Assembly: GCA_963932545.1 (NCBI GenBank)
Contig: CAWVRH010000020.1
Coordinates: 1 to 30,202 of the forward strand
Direction of reading: 5' to 3'
Source of the DNA: UBA8337 sp963932545
GTDB taxonomy: Bacteria; Pseudomonadota; Alphaproteobacteria; RS24
Length of the DNA: 30,202 nt
Part shown: positions 1 to 7,055 of the stretch, in pieces
How the letters are laid out: every line of letters starts with the position of its first letter
Position numbering within the stretch: the stretch's first letter is position 1
The notes under the pieces: model-generated
What the model saw: the letters and a program-made list of their open reading frames with translations, nothing else
What the model was told of the DNA's origin: nothing
Database searches by the model: none
Translations under genes and position numbers: made by a program

Positions 1-260
1 TAGCCAACTATTTGGCAGGCTCTATTTTTATATATGAAAGCAGGGTGTTTTTTTGTGTCCCCCTATTGAACACTTTGGCCTCAGAAACGAAGACAATACT
101 TCTATCGAATTGCATCTTCTTGGCACAGTTATGTCACAGTTGCTGCAGTTACAGCACTCAGGGATATACAAAATACAAAAGTCTGCTATCGTGTAAACGT
201 TAGATTTCAGGGAAAGAGAGTGCAAGCAGCTTTAGCTGCGGTGAGCTGCACAGCAGCAAA
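1..260. other. Non-coding, repeat-rich stretch left of the tRNA fragment
   Basis: I see no credible gene here. The two ORFs of about 63-65 codons have no ribosome site and no recognisable protein character. The stretch is AT-richer than the rest of the window. It holds a GCCAA/TTGGC hairpin at 3-16 and three CACAGTT-like direct repeats at 124-130, 135-141 and 144-150. Four GCTGC/GCAGC half-sites form two neighbouring dyads at 226-239 and 245-257. Together with the tRNA 3' fragment that follows, this looks like the end of an integrated element, but no integrase gene lies inside the window. Confidence 0.45.
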
Positions 261-310
261 CTACATTGACATTGTAGGGGTCACTGGTTCAATCCCAGTA
301 TCGCCCACCA
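261..310 (+). tRNA. 3' half of a tRNA-Val(GAC) gene, 5' half absent (likely att site)
   Basis: A perfect anticodon arm is present (stem CTACA/TGTAG, 7-base loop TTGACAT giving anticodon GAC). It is followed by a 5-base variable loop, a perfect T arm (ACTGG/CCAGT around TTCAATC), the 3' acceptor strand ATCGCCC, discriminator A and an encoded CCA; a second CCA follows at 311-313. The 5' acceptor strand should read close to GGGCGAT, and a D arm with GG in its loop should follow. Neither is present at 190-260, where there are only GCTGC/GCAGC dyads. The unit therefore cannot fold as a complete tRNA. The simplest reading is a duplicated 3' tRNA end left by a tyrosine-recombinase element. A decayed tRNA gene is the alternative. 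Confidence 0.7.
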
Positions 311-379
311 CCAGCCTCGGCACACTCGTTTGGCGCAAAGTTAAGGGCGCCTGACCCGCCAGAAGTTATAGGAATATCC

Positions 380-850
380 GTGTCTTTCGAACAAGAAATG
401 TCCCCCCCAGAACAAGCCATTCATATGGCTTCCAGTTTCTATGCCGAGCTTACGGCCAGCGCCACAAAAGAAGAGGCGCTTGTCGATATTCTTGAGAAGC
501 TGGAGCCAGAGGCGCGTAAAGCTAATTTTGTGACCGCTTGCGGTCTGAAGACTAATTTCACGACGGTGCAAGAATTTCCTCTCGAGCTTACGGAATATGC
601 CGAGATCGCTATCGGTCATTTAAACGATGTCGTTTATTGCCATGCCGCTTTGGTGCAAATTCTGCGCGCGCAAGAAGTGGAGTATCAGTTTGCGGATGAA
701 ATTGAGCTGAGCAATAAGATAGAGAAAGTCGTGGAGGGCGTGACGCAAGAGTTATTCGCCATTCTCACGGAAGAAGAAAAAGGCGTGATGATAAACGAAG
801 ATGTTTTCGCTAAACGCCTGCTGGATAAGCTTTGCGAAGAGCCGGCGTAA
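380..850 (+). CDS. Hypothetical acidic, mostly helical protein, 156 aa
   Basis: I do not recognise this protein. The GTG start at 380 is supported by AGGAA at 370-374, five bases upstream; the ATG at 398 is the alternative and has no such site. The product is rich in Glu and Ala, has no signal peptide or membrane segment, and looks predominantly alpha-helical, so a soluble cytoplasmic protein is likely. There are only three cysteines and no catalytic motif I can name. It starts 70 bases after the tRNA fragment and is followed by a hairpin at 881-905, so it is probably a single-gene transcript. Its composition is even and there is no frame disruption, so I call it a real gene of unknown role. 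Confidence 0.75.
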   Translation: MSFEQEMSPPEQAIHMASSFYAELTASATKEEALVDILEKLEPEARKANFVTACGLKTNFTTVQEFPLELTEYAEIAIGHLNDVVYCHAALVQILRAQEVEYQFADEIELSNKIEKVVEGVTQELFAILTEEEKGVMINEDVFAKRLLDKLCEEPA

Positions 851-880
851 AACAAAACCCATACCCAAATGCCAAATTCA

Positions 881-912
881 GCGGGAGAGCGCTTGGCTCC
901 CCCGCCTGTTTA
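881..912. terminator. Probable terminator after the 156-aa gene
   Basis: GCGGGAG (881-887) can pair with CTCCCCCGC (897-905), with two bulged C residues and a loop of about nine bases, followed by TGTTTATT. It lies 31 bases after the plus-strand stop and 16 bases past the end of the minus-strand 29-codon ORF, so it could serve both. The T run is short and the stem is imperfect. Confidence 0.45.
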
Positions 913-920
913 TTGGCTGC

Positions 921-1010
921 CTAGAAAGGCCGCAAGTACTGGGCTTTTACCTGCATGGGCAGGGTTGCTAAAACAACGAGGGTGGCGATGGTGAAATATA
1001 ATTTGGACAT
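921..1010 (-). CDS. Candidate 29-aa secreted peptide
   Basis: This ORF runs from ATG at 1010 to TAG at 921. GAGAG lies five bases upstream of the start as a plausible ribosome site. The peptide begins MSKLYF, continues with a strongly hydrophobic stretch rich in Val, Leu, Ala and Thr, and then has an AxA-like signal-peptidase site (VKA). Only six residues would remain after cleavage, QYLRPF. Almost the whole product is therefore a signal peptide. It could be a released hexapeptide, a small membrane protein, or the stub of a lost exported protein. It lies in an otherwise empty 305-base gap (851-1155). No homologue is recognised. Confidence 0.45.
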   Translation of the reverse strand: MSKLYFTIATLVVLATLPMQVKAQYLRPF

Positions 1011-1155
1011 AGAACTCTCGACCAGTTTGATAATGTGAATTTGAAATCCAAAAATATAAAACTCTCAATTTTTGGCGCCTCTAGAGTTTGGGAGAGTGGC
1101 TTGCCCTAGCGTCAAAATTAACGCATCTTAATCCCGTAAATTGTAGAGAAGTGTT

Positions 1156-1467
1156 ATGCGCAAGTTTGTTTTTAAGTTGGCCTTTTGTCTCGCCTTTTTG
1201 GCCAGTTCCCCAGCCGTCCAAGCAGCGGAATTGCCTAAATGTCGCCATGTCGCTGGGTTTGAGAGCAAGCCTATTTGTGAAGCCAGAAACCAGCGCGCGC
1301 AGTGGCAAGCCGAAGAAACGGCCCGCCTGACCGCTTATCAAATTGGCCTCGTGCTGGAGCACCACAAGGCTCGAGAGGCGCAAATGTCTGAAGCGCAAGA
1401 CGGATTTATCGCTAGCGTGAAAGGCCTGATAGACACGGTTATTTCGTCTATCAAAGGTCTGTTTTAG
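1156..1467 (+). CDS. Small exported hypothetical protein, 103 aa
   Basis: The N-terminus is a clear Sec signal peptide: MRKF, then a hydrophobic core to about residue 20, then AVQA before Ala-Glu, predicting cleavage near residue 23. The mature part is about 80 residues. It has two cysteines (near residues 29 and 41) that could form a periplasmic disulfide, a basic/acidic helical middle, and an amphipathic C-terminal helix containing two GL(I/F)-type segments. The ATG at 1156 has GAGAAG seven bases upstream. The exported serine hydrolase starts 38 bases downstream on the same strand, so the two are probably co-transcribed and both act in the envelope. I recognise no named family. Confidence 0.75.
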   Translation: MRKFVFKLAFCLAFLASSPAVQAAELPKCRHVAGFESKPICEARNQRAQWQAEETARLTAYQIGLVLEHHKAREAQMSEAQDGFIASVKGLIDTVISSIKGLF

Positions 1468-1505
1468 GCGGCGGTTTAAACTCTTTTAGTTTGGGAAGTT
1501 TTAAG

Positions 1506-2783
1506 ATGATGAAATTATATGCTGCTAAACGGCTCGCTCCAATGAGTTGCGCTTTGATGCTCGTTTGTTTTGTTTGGGTCTTGCCGGCCGCAGCCCAAAG
1601 CGAGCTTAAACGCACGCAAGGGTTTTATGAAAAGGCCCAGCTTGCTACCTTGCTGAGCGGCGGCGACCTTACGGGTTGGTGGCTGGAAAATGTGGCGCGC
1701 ACGCTGCCTACCGCCAATTTGGCCAACCGCCAGCCTAAGGCTCTGCGCAATGGCAGGAAGCTGAATGCCACAAAAATCAAGGCCGCAACGCATCTTGGCG
1801 ACATGACTTTGGCACAAGCGCTGGTTCATGAAAAATCGGGCGCCAAGGCCATGATTGTGGTGCATCGCGGCAAAGTGGTGTTCGAGAGCTACCCAAATAT
1901 GACCGAGTTTGACAGCCACCTTTGGGCGTCAGTTGCCAAGCCAACGGCGGCGCTTTTGATCGAGATGCTGATCGATAAAGGGCTGATTAAAGATACAGAT
2001 TTGATGGTGCAGCATCTTCGCGACTTTAAGGGAACGCATTGGGATAAGGTTCGAGTGGTTGATTTGCTGGATATGACGGCGGGCTTAGACTTGGTCGAAA
2101 ATCCTGTGACCCGCCAGAACCCAAACTCCATTCCTATTCGGACTTTTTTAGCCGAGTTCGGTCAGCCCAATATCGCGGGCAAAATGGAGACCGTGCGCGA
2201 TGTGTTGAAAGCCGCCAAGCCTTTGGGGCAGCCGGGCAATCAGTTTGATTACAGCTCCTCCGTCACCCAAGCTCTGGTGTTCTTGGCGGAAGAAGTGACC
2301 CAAACCCCTTGGCCCGAATTGATGGATGCTTGGGTTTGGTCGCATACTTACGCGGAAGGCCCTTTGCAGGTTCATCTGGCCCCCGACGGCACAGCGGCTG
2401 CCCATGGCATTATGTCTTCGCGGTTGCGAGATCTGGCGCGCTTTGGCTTGCTCTATACAAATGACTGGAAGGTTGCGGCTAAAAAGAAAATTGTCTCCGA
2501 GGCTGCTTTGCGCCGAATTCAGGCAGCCCCGCGCGGCTATGAATTTTTTAGCAAAGGCTACACTGGCCCCGTGATGGAAGGTTGGCTCGGCGCAAAACCA
2601 AAGTCTAATTCTCGACAATGGGATGCGGTATTTGAAGACGGTGCCATGTTTAAAGGTGGCTTGTTCGGACAAGGCCTGTATGTCTCGCCAGAGAATGATT
2701 TGGTCATCGCCTTTTTCTCTAAGGTGGTGAAAACCCCATTGGGCCGATTTTTGCGCCCGATCGATGCCTATTTGGCCCGATAA
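1506..2783 (+). CDS. Exported serine hydrolase, beta-lactamase class C / NylB-like
   Basis: I place the start at the ATG at 1506, not the TTG at 1491, because GGGAAG (1493-1498) then sits seven bases upstream. The product is about 425 aa and begins with a signal peptide ending PAAAQ near residue 31. The catalytic motifs of the penicillin-recognising serine hydrolases are present: SVAK at about 142-145 (nucleophile Ser and general-base Lys), YSS at about 249-251, and a Lys-Gly-Gly box followed by GQG near the C-terminus. This set resembles 6-aminohexanoate-dimer hydrolases and related esterases more than true beta-lactamases. The substrate cannot be told from sequence. The export signal and the neighbouring small exported protein point to a periplasmic role. 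The stop codon lies inside the first copy of a 24-bp tandem duplication. Confidence 0.85.
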   Translation: MMKLYAAKRLAPMSCALMLVCFVWVLPAAAQSELKRTQGFYEKAQLATLLSGGDLTGWWLENVARTLPTANLANRQPKALRNGRKLNATKIKAATHLGDMTLAQALVHEKSGAKAMIVVHRGKVVFESYPNMTEFDSHLWASVAKPTAALLIEMLIDKGLIKDTDLMVQHLRDFKGTHWDKVRVVDLLDMTAGLDLVENPVTRQNPNSIPIRTFLAEFGQPNIAGKMETVRDVLKAAKPLGQPGNQFDYSSSVTQALVFLAEEVTQTPWPELMDAWVWSHTYAEGPLQVHLAPDGTAAAHGIMSSRLRDLARFGLLYTNDWKVAAKKKIVSEAALRRIQAAPRGYEFFSKGYTGPVMEGWLGAKPKSNSRQWDAVFEDGAMFKGGLFGQGLYVSPENDLVIAFFSKVVKTPLGRFLRPIDAYLAR

Positions 2784-2823
2784 CTTATTTCACAAAATGC
2801 CCGATAACTTATTTCACAAAATG
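2776..2823 (+). repeat. Perfect 24-bp tandem duplication at a gene junction
   Basis: The 24 bases at 2776-2799 (CCCGATAACTT... to ...CACAAAATG) are repeated exactly at 2800-2823 with no spacer. The first copy contains the TAA stop of the serine hydrolase (2781-2783). Each copy ends in an ATG in frame with the downstream reductase, so the duplication adds the eight-residue unit PDNLFHKM to any upstream start and pushes the two genes apart by 24 bases. Identical copies imply a recent event, probably replication slippage. Confidence 0.95.
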
Positions 2824-2835
2824 AAAGAAAATCTC

Positions 2836-3927
2836 ATGTCTAAAACCTCTAAAAAAGCCGCCTCTGGCCCGCTAAAAACCCATTGGATGATTTATGGAGC
2901 CAATGGCTATTCAGCTCAATTGGCGATCGAAAAAGCAGTGTCGCAAGGACTTACCCCTATTTTGGCTGGCCGAAACCGTGCGTCTATTGAGGCACTGGCG
3001 GCAACGCATGGGCTGGATATGCGCATCTTTGATTTGACGGACATTGAGCATGTGGCGGCGCAATTGGCGGATGTGAAATTGGTTAGCAATTGCGCGGGGC
3101 CGTTTTCGGCAACAGCCGAGCCAATGATGCGCGCGTGCCTTGAGGCCGGCACCCATTACACCGATATTACTGGCGAGATTAGCGTCTTCGATGCCGCGCA
3201 AGCGCTAGATGGCGAGGCTAAAAAAGCCGGCGTCGTTTTGTGCCCGGGCGTGGGCTTTGACGTTATTCCAACCGATTGCATGGCCGGCTATTTACATGAC
3301 GCCATGCCCGATGCCACGCATTTGACCTTAGCTTTCGCAGGCAATATGTCGGTCAGCCCTGGCACCGCGAAAACCTCTGTGGAGGCTTTGGGCGACGGCA
3401 TGAAAATTCGCGTTGACGGAAAAATGGTAAGCGTTGGGCGGGGCTATAAAATGCGTCAGATCGATTATGGAAATGGGCCTATCCTGTCTTCTGTCATTCC
3501 GTGGGGTGATTTATCGACGGCCTATTGGCAAACCAAAATTCCCAATATTCGCGTTTATACCTCGCATAGCGGTGGACGCATGGGGGTCTATTTATTCCCC
3601 GTGGTGAAGTATTTGTTGAAACTCAAATTCCTACAAAACTTCGCCAAAAAGAAGATTGAGCAAAGCGTCACCGGTCCTACCGAGACGGAGCGCGACAGCA
3701 GCGATACGTTGGTTTGGGGGGAAGTCGAAAACGCATCTGGAAAGACCCTAAGCGCGACTTTGCGCGTGCTCAATGGGTACACGGTCACCCGCGACGGCAT
3801 TCTTATGACGGCTAATTATTTGACCGGCTATAATGGCGATGGTGGCTGTTTGACCCCCGCTCAGATGCTGGGCAGTGAGCTGGCGGAACAATTACCGGGC
3901 GCGGGTAAAATAACCTTAAGCCCCTAA
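2836..3927 (+). CDS. Saccharopine dehydrogenase-like NADP-binding reductase
   Basis: The product is 363 aa from the ATG at 2836, with in-frame alternatives at 2764, 2797 and 2821. I prefer 2836 because MSKTSKK is a typical leader and the family fold starts soon after it at MIYGANGYSA, a Rossmann dinucleotide-binding loop. The Rossmann domain is followed by NCAGPF (loss of the bound substrate face typical of this family) and by TGEISVFD and CPGVGFDVIPTDC motifs, which mark the saccharopine dehydrogenase / trans-acting enoyl reductase group. Members reduce varied keto or enoyl substrates with NADPH. The real substrate is unknown, and a lysine-pathway role is not implied. The ribosome site is weak (AAAGAAAA), consistent with coupling to the upstream gene across the duplicated segment. 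Confidence 0.85.
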   Translation: MSKTSKKAASGPLKTHWMIYGANGYSAQLAIEKAVSQGLTPILAGRNRASIEALAATHGLDMRIFDLTDIEHVAAQLADVKLVSNCAGPFSATAEPMMRACLEAGTHYTDITGEISVFDAAQALDGEAKKAGVVLCPGVGFDVIPTDCMAGYLHDAMPDATHLTLAFAGNMSVSPGTAKTSVEALGDGMKIRVDGKMVSVGRGYKMRQIDYGNGPILSSVIPWGDLSTAYWQTKIPNIRVYTSHSGGRMGVYLFPVVKYLLKLKFLQNFAKKKIEQSVTGPTETERDSSDTLVWGEVENASGKTLSATLRVLNGYTVTRDGILMTANYLTGYNGDGGCLTPAQMLGSELAEQLPGAGKITLSP

Positions 3928-4001
3928 ACGAGCTATTTTTTGGCGCGGGGTGTCTATTTTTAGAATCTTGGTTTAGGCTATTCCTTAACTAGGAGAAAAA
4001 T

Positions 4002-5492
4002 ATGACCCGCGTCTTTACCCTGTTTGCCCTGCTGTTCGCCTCACCGGCGTCGGCTGCTTCTTTAGACGATAAGATAAACGAATTAGCTCAGCCGCTTACA
4101 GATGTGATTTCAGCGTTTATTTTCTTCTCTGTGCCGGTTGCTGGTGCGGATGTGCCGCTGATTGTTTGCTGGCTTATATTCGCAGCGATTTTCTTTACTT
4201 TTTATATGGGCTTCATCAATTTTCGCGGCTTCACGCATGCGGTCTCTATCCTTCGCGGTGCCTTGAAAAATGACAAGCACGACGGAGAAATCTCTCACTT
4301 CCAAGCGCTAAGTACTGCGATGTCTGGAACCATTGGCGTCGGCAATATTGCGGGCGTGGCGATTACGGTTTCGCTTGGCGGGGCAGGGGCTATTTTTTGG
4401 CTTGTCTTGGCCGGTTTTGTGGGCATGACCACTAAATTCGTGGAATGCACTCTAGGGGTTAAATACCGTGTGCTGAACCCCGATGGCACAGTTTCGGGCG
4501 GGCCTATGTATTATTTGCGCGACGGTTTGGCGCAAAAAGGGTTTCCGCGTTTGGGGAACTATCTTGGTAAATTCTTTGCCGTTAGCATTGTTATCGGCTG
4601 TCTGGGCGCGGGCAATATGTTTCAGTCCAATCAGGCCTATGTGCAATTGGTCGAAGTTTCTGGCGGCACTAACAGCCCCTTGGTCGGCTATGGCTGGCTG
4701 GTAGGACTGGCCTTGGCCATAATGGTGGGCTTGATTATTGTTGGGGGTATTAAATCCATCGCCAATGTCACCGCTCGCCTCGTGCCTTTCATGATCCTGA
4801 TTTATGTCGTCGGCGCTGTGATTATTCTGGTGATGAACGCCTCGGCTATTCCGGGGGCTATCGGCGCCATTTTTGCAGGCGCCTTTACCATGCATGGGGT
4901 CTCGGGTGGCTTCATCGGGATTATGATTTTGGGCTTTCAACGGGCTGCGTTTTCCAATGAAGCGGGTCTCGGATCGGCTGCCATTGCACATTCGGCGGTG
5001 AAAACAGATGAGCCCCTAACCGAGGGTTTCGTGGCGCTTTTGGAGCCTTTCATAGATACAGTGGTGATTTGCACCCTGACCGGACTGGTGCTGATTACCA
5101 CACTGCCGCACGAGGTGCTGACGGGCGGCGGCTTGTCGGGCATCGAGCTGACATCTTCGGCTTTTGAGAGCAATATTTCTTGGGCACCAGTGCCGCTATC
5201 TATGGTGGCTCTGATGTTTGCTTTCTCCACCATGTTGGCATGGGCTTATTATGGCATCAAAGGCTGGACGTTTTTGGTTGGGGAAGGAAAGCTGAAAGAA
5301 CGCGCCTTTGGCGTGGTCTTTTGTGTGTTCATCGTCATCGGCGCATCGATACAGTTGAGTGTTATTCTAGATTTTGCCGATGCGCTGATTTTCGTGATGG
5401 CGATACCCAATATCATTGGCCTGTATATTCTGGCACCTGATGTGAAAAAAGATCTGCAGGTCTATATGGCGAAGCTGAAAGACGCTTCGTAA
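4002..5492 (+). CDS. Alanine/glycine:cation symporter (AGCS family)
   Basis: This 496-aa integral membrane protein probably imports alanine or glycine with sodium. It has a short signal-like N-terminus (ASPASAAS near residue 20), a first helix around 40-75 and about ten further hydrophobic segments. The family signature is visible as GTIGVGNIAGVA at about residues 109-120, and the conserved stretch FSNEAGLGSAAIAHSA lies near 316-331. Length is normal for the family (450-550 aa). The ATG at 4002 has AGGAG at 3991-3995. It is monocistronic: 74 bases separate it from the reductase, and hairpins follow within 50 bases of the stop. Confidence 0.93.
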   Translation: MTRVFTLFALLFASPASAASLDDKINELAQPLTDVISAFIFFSVPVAGADVPLIVCWLIFAAIFFTFYMGFINFRGFTHAVSILRGALKNDKHDGEISHFQALSTAMSGTIGVGNIAGVAITVSLGGAGAIFWLVLAGFVGMTTKFVECTLGVKYRVLNPDGTVSGGPMYYLRDGLAQKGFPRLGNYLGKFFAVSIVIGCLGAGNMFQSNQAYVQLVEVSGGTNSPLVGYGWLVGLALAIMVGLIIVGGIKSIANVTARLVPFMILIYVVGAVIILVMNASAIPGAIGAIFAGAFTMHGVSGGFIGIMILGFQRAAFSNEAGLGSAAIAHSAVKTDEPLTEGFVALLEPFIDTVVICTLTGLVLITTLPHEVLTGGGLSGIELTSSAFESNISWAPVPLSMVALMFAFSTMLAWAYYGIKGWTFLVGEGKLKERAFGVVFCVFIVIGASIQLSVILDFADALIFVMAIPNIIGLYILAPDVKKDLQVYMAKLKDAS

Positions 5493-5507
5493 AGTAAGCC
5501 GCAGACA

Positions 5508-5540
5508 TAAAAAAACACCCACGCAATGGGGTGCTTCATT
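5508..5540. terminator. Hairpin after the symporter gene, stronger on the minus strand
   Basis: CACCC (5516-5520) pairs with GGGTG (5529-5533) around an eight-base loop. On the plus strand the tail is CTTCATT, so it is weak for the symporter. Read on the minus strand the same stem is followed by a run of seven T residues, making it a good intrinsic terminator for transcripts from cspA that pass the first one. Confidence 0.55.
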
Positions 5541-5560
5541 AGGCAAAGATTGCCGATATA

Positions 5561-5600
5561 AAATTAAAAGGGCCCGCCGGCAAATGCCGACGGGCCCTTG
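5561..5600 (-). terminator. Strong intrinsic terminator of the cold-shock gene
   Basis: A 14-bp stem with one mismatch (AAGGGCCCGCCGGC at 5568-5581 against 5586-5599) closes a four-base AAAT loop. On the minus strand it is followed by TTTTAATTTTA. It lies six bases beyond the cspA stop. With the hairpin at 5508-5540 it makes a double terminator between two convergent genes. Confidence 0.85.
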
Positions 5601-5605
5601 AAATA

Positions 5606-5809
5606 TTAGTCAGCTGGGCCGAGGTTAACAGCAGAGTATTTGCCGTTTTTACCTTGCTGCTTTTCAAAGGAGACTTTCATCTCTTCTTTGAGCTGCAAGC
5701 CGCTAGCTTCAACTGCGGAGATGTGCACGAATACATCGTCTTCACCATCAACAGCAATAAATCCATAACCTTTTGTGGCATTAAACCACTTCACAGTACC
5801 AGTAATCAT
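5606..5809 (-). CDS. Cold-shock domain protein, CspA family
   Basis: This 67-aa single cold-shock domain should fold as a five-stranded OB barrel that binds single-stranded RNA and DNA. RNP1 appears as KGYGFI (13-18) and RNP2 as VFVHI (26-30), after the usual GTVKWFN opening. Length is standard for CspA. The start has TAGGAC about eight bases upstream. It sits alone on the minus strand between two plus-strand genes. About 270 bases separate it from yghU, leaving room for the long 5' leader usual for csp mRNAs. A GCTGCG/CGCAGC pairing (5885-5890 with 5913-5918) lies in that region. The exact paralogue (A, C, E and so on) cannot be assigned. Confidence 0.97.
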   Translation of the reverse strand: MITGTVKWFNATKGYGFIAVDGEDDVFVHISAVEASGLQLKEEMKVSFEKQQGKNGKYSAVNLGPAD

Positions 5810-6080
5810 TAGTCAGTCCTAAAGTTGTGTCTTTTGCGTACGTAATTTAAAAAAGTAGCAAAACCAACCAAAGGGAGATGCTAAGCTGCGCCAAAAGAAA
5901 CCTATAACGTCACGCAGCACTTTCTCGCTACCATATGGGCAGAGAAAAGCAAGTAAAAACTTAAATTTTTATGAACTGTCTGAGCTGAAAACGCAGATAA
6001 CGCTTGTATTGCCTAGTTTTATCTTGCCCCAAGCGGCTTGGGCGGATTAGGGTAAATGTCTAATTTTAGAGGAGCCTTCG
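5810..6080. promoter_or_regulatory. Divergent intergenic region between cspA and yghU
   Basis: This stretch must carry promoters for both divergent genes, but no convincing -35/-10 pair stands out. Two dyads are visible. GCTGCG...CGCAGC (5885-5918) would lie in the cspA leader. CCCAAG-CGG-CTTGGG (6028-6042) is a six-bp palindrome with a three-base spacer 39 bases before the yghU start, and could be an operator. A clear Shine-Dalgarno (AGAGGAG, 6068-6074) serves yghU. There is no small ORF of note. Confidence 0.4.
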
Positions 6081-6947
6081 ATGAGCGAAACACATTACGA
6101 ACCGCCAAAAATTTGGACATGGGACAAAGAGAGCGGAGGTCGGTTTGCGGCAATCAATCGCCCCATCGCCGGTCCAACGCATGAAAAAGAGCTGCCCGTG
6201 GGCGAGCATCCTATCCAGCTATACTCGTTGGGAACGCCAAATGGCGTCAAAGTTACCGTGATGCTCGAGGAGCTTTTAGCGCTCGGACACGCAGGCGCAG
6301 AGTATGATGCTTGGCTGATTAATATCGGAGAAGGAAATCAATTCTCCAGCGGATTTGTTGAGTTGAACCCTAATTCAAAAATTCCCGCTATGGCCGATCG
6401 TTCTGGGGACACGCCGCTACGCTTGTTTGAAAGCGCTTCGATGCTGGTGCATCTAGCCGAAAAATTCGATGCCTTTTTGCCAAAAGACGGCGCCAAACGG
6501 GCCGAGTGTTTTAACTGGTTATTCTGGCAAATGGGCTCAGCGCCTTATTTGGGCGGCGGCTTTGGTCATTTTTATGCCTATGCGCCCGTCAAAATTGAAT
6601 ATGCCATCGACCGTTTTGCCATGGAAGTGAAGCGCCAACTCGATGTGCTGGAACGCCATCTCGCCGATAATCAATTTATGTGCGGGGATGAATATACCAT
6701 CGCAGACATGTCGATATGGCCTTGGTATGGCGCCTTGGCGATGGGCATTTTGTATGACTCGGCGGAGTTCTTGCAGGTGCATGAATATACGCATGTCTTG
6801 CGTTGGGCGAATGAGATTTCGGCTCGCCCTGCTGTGCGTCGGGGGCGTTTGGTCAACCGGGCATGGGGTGCGGAAATGGTGCCAGAACGCCATAGTGCTG
6901 CCGATGTAGATACGCCGCAAAAAGGCGATCCCGATAGCCGTCTATAA
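6081..6947 (+). CDS. yghU: Glutathione-dependent disulfide-bond oxidoreductase YghU
   Basis: The 288-aa product has the length of E. coli YghU and its distinctive N-terminal extension, with FAAINRPIAGPTHEKELP near residues 22-39 and then LYSLGTPNGVKVT. The thioredoxin-like domain follows (PNSKIPAM, then the GSH-binding ES in LFESASMLVHLAEKF), and an all-helical C-terminal domain with GDEYTIADMSIWPW. In this family two glutathione molecules bind and disulfide-bond reductase activity is seen; the enzyme is cytosolic. AGAGGAG lies six bases before the ATG. The gene is monocistronic and ends at a strong bidirectional terminator shared with the convergent operon. Confidence 0.95.
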   Translation: MSETHYEPPKIWTWDKESGGRFAAINRPIAGPTHEKELPVGEHPIQLYSLGTPNGVKVTVMLEELLALGHAGAEYDAWLINIGEGNQFSSGFVELNPNSKIPAMADRSGDTPLRLFESASMLVHLAEKFDAFLPKDGAKRAECFNWLFWQMGSAPYLGGGFGHFYAYAPVKIEYAIDRFAMEVKRQLDVLERHLADNQFMCGDEYTIADMSIWPWYGALAMGILYDSAEFLQVHEYTHVLRWANEISARPAVRRGRLVNRAWGAEMVPERHSAADVDTPQKGDPDSRL

Positions 6948-6988
6948 ATTAGACGACAGGTTTTTCTGCCAAAATGAAAAGCAAAGAA

Positions 6989-7020
6989 AAAGCCGCCGAG
7001 CGAACTCGGCGGCTTTTGTT
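6989..7020. terminator. Strong bidirectional intrinsic terminator
   Basis: A perfect 11-bp stem (AAGCCGCCGAG at 6990-7000, CTCGGCGGCTT at 7005-7015) closes a CGAA tetraloop. It is flanked by an A-rich run on the left and TTTTGTTTG on the right, so it works in both directions: for yghU on plus and for the oxidoreductase operon on minus. Confidence 0.9.
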
Positions 7021-7055
7021 TGTTAGATCGTAAGCACCTATCTTTCGACAGGGGC

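Noticed and set aside
12..225. Opposed ORFs of 63 and 65 codons at the left edge
   Set aside because: No ribosome sites, cysteine-rich random-looking composition, and they overlap each other on opposite strands.
190..310. A complete tRNA or a tmRNA
   Set aside because: The 3' half is excellent, but 190-260 offers no 5' acceptor strand, no D arm with GG, and no tag-peptide or pseudoknot pattern of tmRNA.
1491..1505. TTG start for the serine hydrolase
   Set aside because: It overlaps the GGGAAG ribosome site that correctly serves the ATG at 1506.
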